A DNA stretch of 64,000 bases from Porphyra umbilicalis (lineage: Eukaryota > Rhodophyta > Bangiophyceae > Bangiales > Bangiaceae). The stretch lies in contig KV918933.1 in assembly GCA_002049455.2 (NCBI GenBank), forward strand, positions 95,332 through 159,331, in the 5' to 3' direction. The first letter of the stretch is position 1; each line of letters opens with the position of its first letter. Under the pieces are notes generated by a model. The model had not been told where the DNA came from. It worked only from the letters and a program-made list of their open reading frames with translations, and ran no database searches. Shown here one piece after another: positions 56,424 to 64,000 of the stretch. Made by a program: the position numbers and the translations under genes.

Positions 56424-58726
56424 TCACCCCCAGCCCGTCGGCCTCCCCCCCCACTCAAACGCACCCACCGTCTCGGCGAGCAGCCCCGCCGCGTCGAGCG
56501 TCACACCCAGGCGGCCGGCGATTAAAAACGCGCCCGACAGGCGCCGGTGCAGGCTGTACGCCTCCACCGGCGGCGGGCACAGGCGCTCGCCGAGCATCAC
56601 CCGCCCGTACCCCGCCGTGCGGGCGGCCAAGTCGTTGCCCGCAAACGCGTAAGGCGTGCCCGGGGCGCCCGCAAAGGGCTCCCCCACGACCAGCGACGCG
56701 CCGACGTGCGCGTCGCGCATCGTCCGCGACTCGTCGCCGGTGAGGAAGCCGAGCGCCACGGACCAGTGGAGGATGGCGTCGGCCTCCCGCGCCGCGCACG
56801 CCTGGATGAGCCGCAGGTAGTCGGCGACAAAGGGGCGGTCAAAGGACCGCGCCGCGCCAAAGTCAATGAGGTTGAGCACCCCGTCGGCCGACGCGCCCGT
56901 CGCGTCGGCCACGGCGCCGCCGTCGCCGTGGCCGTTGCCGTCACCGGAAGCGCCGCTGCTGGCGCCGCCCACGTCGTACAAAAAGTTGGCAAAGTTGGGG
57001 TCCGTCTGCATAAAGCGCCACTGGAACAGCTCGATGAGCGTCAAGCGCAGGATGAGCTCCCCCGCCCGCTGGCGGTCGGCCGCGGATGCGAGCGCGTCGA
57101 CGGGCACGCCCGCCACGTACTCGGTGGCGAGCACACGCCCCGTCGTCAGCGGCCACACGACTGCCGGCACGTACACCTCGTCGCGGAGGGACGGCTCGGC
57201 CGCGAGCAGCCGCCGAAAGTGGGCCGTGCGCGCCGCCTCGCCGAGGTAGTCACACTCGCGGCGGAGCTCCTCCCGCGCGTGCCCGAGGATCTTGTCGAGG
57301 AAGAGGGTGGCCGGCGCCATGCCGCTAACCGTGGCCAACCGCCGCACGTTGGCCAGGTCCGAGTCGATGGACGTGGCCACGCCGGGGTACTGCACCTTGA
57401 GGGCGATCGGCACGGAGCCGCCGGCGGCCAAGCCCGCCCCCACCCACCCTTCATAGTCGGCGTCGGGGGGGGCGGCCGCGCCGTCACTGAGCGGCGGCGG
57501 CGCCTCGGCCGCCGCCGGCTCACCAGCAGCGGGGGACCCCGCCTCGGCCAGTGGCGCTGCCGCCCCCCCCTCCACCCCCCCAGAGTCTGGTCGGGGAGGC
57601 GGCCCCCCCCCACCCCCCCCGGCGGCACCGCGTAGACGCCCTTGTGCACCTGCCCGATGCTCGCCGCCGCAAACGGGGTCCACTCAAAGCGCTCGACCCC
57701 CCGCTCCGCCGCCCAGTCGGCCGACCCGTACTCGTCCGCGAGTGTCCGCTCCAGCTGCCACCGGGGCATCACGTCGGCGCCTTGGCGCGCGCGGTCGAGC
57801 GCCGCCGCCAGCGGCGGCGGCAGCAGGTCCGCGTCTTGGATGGAGAGCATTTGACCGACCTTGAGCGCCGCCCCGCGCATGCGGGAGAGGGTGGCCGCCA
57901 GCCGCTCTGCGTTGCCGGCCGAGACGAGGACCGAGGGGCGCGGGGCGCCGCCGCCGCCGGCGCCGCCGCCAGCTGCTTCCCCGCCGCCGGCGCCACCACC
58001 CCCGCTCCCCCCCCCGCCAAACGCGCGGCGGGTGGCTTCCGACACGGCGCCCGCCAGCAGCCCGACGCCGAGGCTGCCAAAGCCCGCCACCCGCGCGAGG
58101 GCGCCTTCGGGCACGACGCGCTCGCGGGCGGCGGCGGGGAGGGAGCGCGCCTCAAACTCGGCGGCTGATACGGTGCGGCGGCGGCGGCGTGGGGGGCGTG
58201 GGGGTGGGGGTGGGGGGGGGGGGGGGGGGCGCCGCCGCCAGGGGCGACCCCCGCGCTGCGGCCGCCACGTCGGGCAGCGGTGGGGGTGCCGCTGCTGCGC
58301 GCGACGCGGCGCGGGCGGGGGTCGAGGCGAGGGAGATGGTCGCGACGCCGCCCGACCGCGACGCGGTCGACGCGTCAAACGGGGGTGCCATGCCGGCGGC
58401 GAGGCCCGTTGCCGTCGCCGCCGCCGCCGCCGATGGCGGCGGCGGTGACGGCGGCGGCGGTGGCGGCGGCGGCGGCGGCGGAGGCGGCGGGCCGTCGGCC
58501 CCCAAGCCGCCACTGCCTGCGGCCGCGCGCCCCCCCCCCCCCCCTCGTCCGCCGCCCACGAAAACCCCCCGTCCGCACCCGGAGACCCCCGCTCGACCCG
58601 CACGGTCGACGCGCGGAGCGCGGCGCGCTGCAGCGCGGCGGGGAGGCCCGCCGCGGCGGCCGGCACGGCGCGCGCAATGAGCCCGACGCCGGCGAGGAGG
58701 CGGAGGAGCTCCACGGAGCGCTCCAT
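56424..58726 (-). CDS. COQ8: COQ8/ADCK3-type atypical kinase (ubiquinone biosynthesis)
   Basis: The ATG at 58726 gives MERSVELLRLLAGVGLIARAV. Conserved blocks follow: LPAAARERVVPEGALARVAGFG, SAGNAERLAATLSRMRGAALK with KVGQ (KxGQ motif) near 57860, FAAASIGQVH (Ala-rich loop) near 57650, IALKVQYPG (ATP-binding Lys) near 57400, RFMQTDPNFANF near 57005 and LIDFGAAR near 56860, ending at TGA 56424. This matches human COQ8A and yeast Coq8 block for block. The protein supports coenzyme Q complex assembly in the mitochondrial matrix. Coding phase changes at C/G tracts near 58540, 58215 and 57560, and Gly/Ala/Pro insertions lengthen it. As the gene is normally essential for respiration, these breaks are probably sequencing or assembly errors. 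Confidence 0.93.
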
Positions 58727-59982
58727 GGGGGGGATCTGGGGTGGGGGCGCCGGTGACGGCGGCGGGGGCGAGGGGGGGGGGGAGAGGAGTAGTTGGGGGG
58801 GAGGAGTGGGGGCGGGGGGAGGAGTGGGGGGGGGGGAGGAGTGGGGGGGGGGGGGGGGATCGGGGCTGGCGTGGGGAGGACAACGACGGCGCGGGCGTGG
58901 GGGGGGTGGTGGCGACGGGTGGCGGCTTCCACGCCCGCACACCGTGGATCAGCGCCGCCCATTGGCCGGTGATGTTGAAAAGGGCGACCAGGCCCGACGA
59001 AATTGTTTCTTCGTGTCACTTTGTCCGCGCAAGGTCGGCCGTTTGCGCGAGGGCGCCTCTGGGAGCAGCGGGCCTGCGGCGCCCCTCCGACCACGGGATG
59101 GTTGTCCACTCCCCCGCCCAAACCCATCCGTGGTGGCGTGTGGTCTTCTGCTGACGCCTTTTCAGCATTCTCTGAGCCCACGCAGCTTTTTGTTGCTTGC
59201 CGATGCGGTGCCGGCGTCGCTCGACCGGCGACGTGCGCCGGCGTCTGGCTGCTCTGAACGACACCTGATGCGCTGCGCTGTGGATGGGATAGTATGTCTT
59301 TCAACTTTCTCATGGTGAGACCTGCGGACGGTGGCTCATTTTGTGGCGCTTTGTGTCGTTTCTTTGCCCGTCCTATTCTTTGCCCGTCCTTACGCCCCTG
59401 TGCACCATCGGCCAACGACTCGCGGGGTCCTCTCAAGCTCCGTCCGGGGTGTGGCCTCTGGTCAAGAATGTTTCGGGTTGGATAGGCGGTGATAAAGAAG
59501 GGACAGGTGTACTAGGTAGCACAAAGACCAGACGACAAGACGTGGGCACTCTCCGTGCAGGCGTGCCGGCAGGTAGAGCGGCTTCAGTGCCGCTGATGAT
59601 GAGGGATGCCGGTCATTCGCGAATGAAGATATTAGAGATGCTTCATGCTCTCCTAAAAGACACGTTGTGACGGATCGAATATTCCTAATTTTTTTCAAAC
59701 GCATCCCACTTGACTCACACGATGTCCAAACTGTGTCTGGGCGCTGCAGTTCACATGTGAATTGTGTAGACGGATTTCAGTCTGACACTGGCGGCCTCGA
59801 TCCCTCCCCTCTTTGCCGCCAGTGCTCGCCACTGACTGTCTCTGTGCCTCTGCTTGTGTTTCCTCTCTGCCTCCCCGCATTGCCGTCCCCACACCCCCCG
59901 CGTAGCGGCGTGGCCGCCGCGGCGCCCACCGCCGCGGTCCCCCCCCCCCCCCTTCCCCCCCTCCCCCCCCCCCCCCCCCACC
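58727..59982. other. head-to-head intergenic region of COQ8 and the TRAPPC13-like gene
   Basis: About 1.25 kb. It holds the G-rich repeat at 58757-58860, an inverted CCAAT box (attgg near 58961) about 235 bp upstream of the COQ8 start, and long C runs just before the ATG at 59983. No separate gene recognised; it probably carries both promoters. Confidence 0.5.
58757..58860. repeat. G-rich minisatellite upstream of COQ8
   Basis: Repeats of ggaggagtgggggg (about 14-20 bp, four or more units) separated by G runs of 6-14. Strong G-quadruplex potential on the plus strand, 30-130 bp upstream of the COQ8 start codon. Confidence 0.8.
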
Positions 59983-61121
59983 ATGGCGTCCCCCCCCCCC
60001 CTCCTCCGCCTTTGGCCGCATCCACCTGCGCGACATTGCGCTGTCGCTCCACCTGCCGCCGGCGGCGGGCGCGGCCCCCCCCCCCCCCGCCGGCCGGGCG
60101 GGGGCGACACTCGCCGCCGCCGCCGCCGCCGCCGGCCGCCCCGGGCGCGACACGCCCACCCTCCTCCTCGGCTCCGTCGCGTTTGTGCTCCTCGTCGCCC
60201 GCCCGGCCGTCGTTGCGGGGGGGGGGGGGGGGCGGGCGGCGCCATCTCCCCGCTCCCCGTGTCCCCGTCGCTCGCCGCCGCGGCGGCGGGGGTGGTGGTG
60301 GCGGCGGCAGCGGCGTCGGCGTCGGCAACGGCGGCGGCGGGTGCGGCGGGTGGCGGGGCGGCCGGCGGTGGCGGCGGTGGGGCGACCGCCGCCGGGGGCC
60401 GTCCCCCGCCACGGCGGCGGCGGTGGCGGCGGCGGCGGGCACCGCCGCGGCGCTTGCCGCCCTGCCGGGCGTGCGGGTGACGCTGTCGCCGGCGGCGGCG
60501 GCAGAGGGGGGGGGGGGGGGGGGTCGTACCCCAGACGCGGCGGGCACCGCCACCCCCGGCGGCTATGCGTTGCCGCCCCTCACCGCGCCGGCGTTGGGCG
60601 TTGCCGCCGACTCGGGGTGGCTGCCGGTCCCGACGCCGGAAGGGGTGGGGGGGGGGGACCCCCGCCGTCGGCCGGGGGGGGGCGCCGAATGGGGACGGCC
60701 GCCCCGCGCCGCCGGGGGGGGGGGGGGGGACGCGCCCGACGCGCCCCCGGGGGGGGTGCCGCCGCCGCCGCCGTCGCCACCGCCGCTGCCGGCCTCGTCG
60801 CCCGCGGCTTGTGGGTGCGGGTGGCCGAGCCGCCCGCGGCGCCGCCGGCGGCGACGGGCCCCCCCCTCGGGGCCGGGGGCGCCCCCCCCCCCCCCCCGCC
60901 CCCCCCGCATGACGCGGCGGCAGCGGCTGGCGGTCACCCTCGTCGGCCCGTCTGTGACGGGCGGCCTCGCCGTCTCCCCCGCCGGCGGCGCCTCGGCGGG
61001 CGGGGTGGCGGCGGTGCTCGCCGCCGCCGCCCGCTGCGCGTCGGCGCCGTCGCCCGTCGCCGGCGTCGGCGTGGCCGTGTGGGTGCACGCGCCGCTCGAG
61101 GTCGGGCCCGTGGCGGTGGGG

Positions 61122-61193
<72 letters not shown>

Positions 61194-61943
61194 TGCGGCG
61201 CCGACTGGGTCGGCGTGTCGGTGCGCAACAGCAGCAGTGACGCGGGCGTGCGCGTCGGCGTGCCGTCGTTGCGGCTGCGGGGGAGCGCCCTCGTCGACGC
61301 GGGCGCGGGGGGGGAGGGGGCGGGCGTCGGCGGGGGGACTCTGATGGCGCCGGGGGGGGGGGGCGGGGGGGGGGGGGGGCGCCGCCCCCGCCGCGCTGCA
61401 GGCGGGGGGGGGGACACGCCCGTCGGCCTCGCGCTCGGTGCCGCCTACACCTTTGCGCCGCTGTTTGCGGTGGATGGGGGTGGGGGGGGGGGGGGGGGGG
61501 GGGGGTCCCGACCGACGATGGGGACGCGCGCACGTTTGGGCGGGGGTGGGTCGACCTCGGCCCTCGCGAGTCGTTTGACTTTGTGTACGCGGTGACGCCG
61601 GTGGCGTCGGCGGCGGCGGGCGGCGGCGGGTCTGGGGGGGGAGGGGGGGGGCGCCGCGGCCGCCGCGCGTGCCACCGGCGTGTCGGGGGGTACGGGCGCC
61701 GGTGGTGCCACGTCGGCCGGTGGTGGTGGCGGCGGCGGCGGCGGCGGGGGTGGTGGCGGCGGCGGCGCCTCGCGCCCCCCCCGGGGGGCGGCGGCGACGG
61801 GAGCATCCCCGCCACCGCCCCGCCGCCGCCGCCGCTGCCGTCGCTGCCGCCCGGGACGGCCGTTGAGACGGCCGTGTCGGTCGGGTGGGCGGTCATCCCC
61901 CCGTCGCCCCCCGGTGGCGGGTCTGCCGGCGCCGCCGTCGGCA

Positions 61944-61978
<35 letters not shown>

Positions 61979-62749
61979 ACGCCGCCCGGGGACCGCCTGG
62001 TCGGGGGTCGGGGCCGGGACCCCCCCCCCCCCCCCCCCACCCCCGCCGGCGCGGCGCACCCGACGCCGTCGCCCCCGCGGTCGGCGCCGTGGCGGCGCGC
62101 CCGCCGCCCGCCGGCGGGGGCCCCCCCGCCCCCGTGGCCGTCACGCACACGGCGGTGCGGTGGCGGCCGGCCGCCCTCGCGGCGGGCCTCCTCGTCACCC
62201 TCTCGGGGCCCCCCGTCGTGCGCCCGCGGGTGCCCTTTGACGTGACCGCCACGCTCGTCAACCGGGGGCACGTTGACATTGCCGCCGCAACGGTCGTCGT
62301 GCAGTCGGTCGGCGGGCCCCGGGCGGCGGCCGGGGCGGCGGCGGGCGTGGCGGGGGGGGGCGCCGCGTCCGCGGGCGGCGACGGGGCCGGCGCCACGGGC
62401 GGCGGCGCCGCTGCCGCCGCCGCCGCCGCCGCGTCGGCCACAGCGGCGCCCGCCGCCGGGGGGGGGGCGGCGGCGGCGAGGCCCTCCTGACCCCGCAGCG
62501 GCCGGTCGTGACGGCGGGCGTCCTCCGCGTCGGCGGCTCGGTGGCCGTCACCCTGACCGTCGTTGCGTCGGGCGGCGGGGGGGTGGCGGCGCTCGGCGAC
62601 GTGCGCGTCGTCGACGGCGCGTCGGGGGGGAGCTGCACCTGGGTCGCCGCCGACACCTTTCGGACGTGGGTCGTCGAGCCGGGGGGGGCGGGGGGGGGGT
62701 CGGCGTCGGCGCGACGCTCGGGCTGGAGGAGGTCGACTTGCGCGCCTAA
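59983..62749 (+). CDS. probable TRAPPC13-like trafficking subunit with large low-complexity insertions
   Basis: The ATG at 59983 is in a good context (cccaccATGg). Phase changes several times at G/C runs, but blocks appear in TRAPPC13 order: AFGRIHLRDIALSLHL (cf. the FG-I-LGE-F segment), VAVWVHAPLEVG then WVGVSVRNSSSDAGVRV (PL-V, then beta strands), RTFGRGWVDLGPRESFDFVYAVTP, VRWRPAALAAGLLVTLSGPPVVRPRVPFDVTATLVNRG, and LRVGGSVAVTLTVV near the end. It stops at TAA 62747-62749. Animal TRAPPC13 is about 417 residues; here poly-Gly, Ala and Pro runs roughly double it. It would be a metazoan/plant-type TRAPP complex subunit in vesicle tethering. The assignment is from motif order by eye. Confidence 0.5.
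61122..61192 (+). repeat. (GGC)n trinucleotide repeat, about 23 units
   Basis: An uninterrupted GGC run encoding poly-Gly within the TRAPPC13-like gene. Pure trinucleotide runs of this length are usually unstable in length. Confidence 0.95.
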
Positions 62750-63341
62750 CTAGGCGGGGGGGGGGGGGCTGCGGGGGCCCGGTGGACAGGCGCCTTGCGC
62801 AGTGCGTCGGGGGCCCATCAATGGCGTGCGTTTCGGTCCGACGGGGCTCCGCCTCTGTCCCAGTCCCGCTCGGCCGCTCCTACCGCCGCGCCGCGGTCGA
62901 CGCGGTACATACTGTCCGGCCGTGCCGCGACGTGAAACACCCACGTTTGGACGGTCGAAAGAGGACGTGGATGATCAGGTTGAATCCGCCGAGATTTCGG
63001 TCAAAGACCATTCTGTAGGCACGCGCGGGAGTTGGTTCTTCCTGTGGCCACCGTCGGCGTCCGGCCCTCGGCGCCCCGACATCGAGGTAGAAAAACCTCG
63101 TGCAATCTGCCCGCACCGCATCGCCGCCGCGGCGCCCTCCTGCGCACCGCCACCGCCCCCCCACCGCCGCCGCCGCCGCCGCCGTCGCAACACCCGCCGG
63201 TGGCGCACCCCCCCCCCCCCCCCCCCCCCCCCCCTCTCCCCCCCTGACCTCTTCCCCGCGGCCGACTCCTCCTCATTCCTTGGCGGCGCTTGCCCCGTCG
63301 TGTCCCCCCCCCCCACCCCCCCCCCCCCCCGCCGGGCGGCC
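62750..63341. other. intergenic region
   Basis: Between the TRAPPC13-like stop and the next ATG. 62900-63030 is of ordinary composition. 63205-63245 is almost pure C, and 63300-63330 likewise. No gene recognised. Confidence 0.45.
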
Positions 63342-64000
63342 ATGACCCCCCCCACCCCCGCCTTTGTCGGCGCCCCGCCGGCGGGGCGGCCGGCCCCGCG
63401 CCCCCCCCCCCCCGCCGCCGCCGTCCGCCGCGTCTGGTGGCGGCTGCCGACGGCGGCCGCTCGCGCCTCCCGGCGGCCGCTGGCCGTCGCCTCGGCACCG
63501 TCGTCGGCGGCGGCACGCGGGCCCCCCCCCGCCGCGGGGCGCGCCGCCGCCCGTGGCGGCGGCACGGCAGACGCCGCGCCGCCCCCCCCGGCGCCACCCC
63601 CCGCCGCCGACGGGGCGGCGGCGGCTGGCGACGCGGTGGGTGCGGCGGCTGCGGGGGCGGCCGCCGGCGGCGGCGGCGGCGGCTCGCCCCTCGACCGCCC
63701 CGGCAGCGGCGACAGCGCGGGGCGGCTGCGGAGCCGCCGCCCGCTCCGCGACGCCATGTCAACCACCCCCCCGGCGCCGGTCGGGCTGACATCCCCCGCC
63801 GGCTCCTCGGGCCGCCTCTCCTCCTACTGCACCGCGTCTGCGTACGACATCCCGGCCATGTACCGGCACGTGCGGTCCACGGGCGCCGTTGCCGACGGCG
63901 GCGGCGGCGGCGCCGCCGCCGCCGCCGGCAATGGCGTGTCGTCGGCAGTGGCCGACGACGCGCCGGTGGTCGGGGCGTCTGACCCCCCGGTCGGCAACGC
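63342..64000 (+). CDS. N-terminal part of an Ala/Pro/Gly-rich protein, cut by the window end
   Basis: The ATG at 63342 (cggccATGa) opens a frame that stays open to the end of the window (over 219 codons). The first 130 residues are Ala/Pro/Gly-rich (RRVWWRLPTAAARASRRPL near the start). Then come LDRPGSGDSAGRLRSRRPLRDAM and a less biased stretch, GRLSSYCTASAYDIPAMYRHV, possibly the beginning of a folded domain. No frame break is needed in this piece. Family unknown. Confidence 0.5.
   Translation, partial: MTPPTPAFVGAPPAGRPAPRPPPPAAAVRRVWWRLPTAAARASRRPLAVASAPSSAAARGPPPAAGRAAARGGGTADAAPPPPAPPPAADGAAAAGDAVGAAAAGAAAGGGGGGSPLDRPGSGDSAGRLRSRRPLRDAMSTTPPAPVGLTSPAGSSGRLSSYCTASAYDIPAMYRHVRSTGAVADGGGGGAAAAAGNGVSSAVADDAPVVGASDPPVGN

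Noticed and set aside
59667-61595. 642-codon plus-strand ORF starting before the TRAPPC13-like gene
   Set aside because: It begins in AT-rich non-coding sequence and mixes several phases of the real gene; only its last third coincides with a genuine coding phase.

Overview
The window looks like nuclear DNA of a GC-rich, intron-poor microbial eukaryote (an alga or other protist). Evidence: a calcium-regulated kinase with N-terminal EF-hands, a mitochondrial COQ8-type kinase, a probable TRAPPC13 subunit, a Crinkler/RHS-type NTPase-nuclease, a UPF1-like helicase, and chromodomain Ty3/gypsy, PIF/Harbinger and pogo-type elements. Nothing in the sequence lets me name the species. G and C homopolymers of 10 to 20 bases are common, and reading frames of otherwise convincing genes change at them.

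Layout. 1-3759 (-): 3'-truncated EF-hand protein kinase. 3760-10758: intergenic and mobile DNA, with a 796-bp inverted-repeat element carrying a TAA target duplication inside an older dispersed repeat, a palindrome cluster, and a deleted PIF/Harbinger element. 10759-12304 (+): decayed pogo/Tigger transposase. 13418-23553 (element 1) and 24500-33987 (element 2): two LTR retrotransposons, both on the minus strand, with the same primer-binding site, chromodomains, and an extra ORF on the opposite strand between pol and the 3' LTR. Element 2 sits in a small host ORF with a perfect 5-bp target duplication (GTACC) and nearly identical LTRs. Element 1 is visibly dead.

35-37 kb (+): Ala/Gly-rich ORF of unknown function. 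37228-40491 (-): Crinkler/RHS-like NTPase-nuclease. 40.6-44.4 kb: small hypothetical genes and several unrelated tandem repeats. 44429-49281 (+): three closely packed ORFs, the last a UPF1-like SF1 helicase. 49652-50731 (-): bZIP-like reading frame interrupted by one in-frame TGA. 51485-54046 (+): membrane protein without recognisable relatives. 55439-55879: MITE with a TA duplication. 56424-58726 (-) and 59983-62749 (+): head-to-head COQ8 and TRAPPC13-like genes, both swollen by Gly/Ala/Pro tracts. 63342-64000 (+): start of another low-complexity gene.

The observation I rate highest is the antisense ORF shared by both retrotransposons. It has the same position, same orientation and same MAD start, and in element 2 an AATAAA follows its stop.
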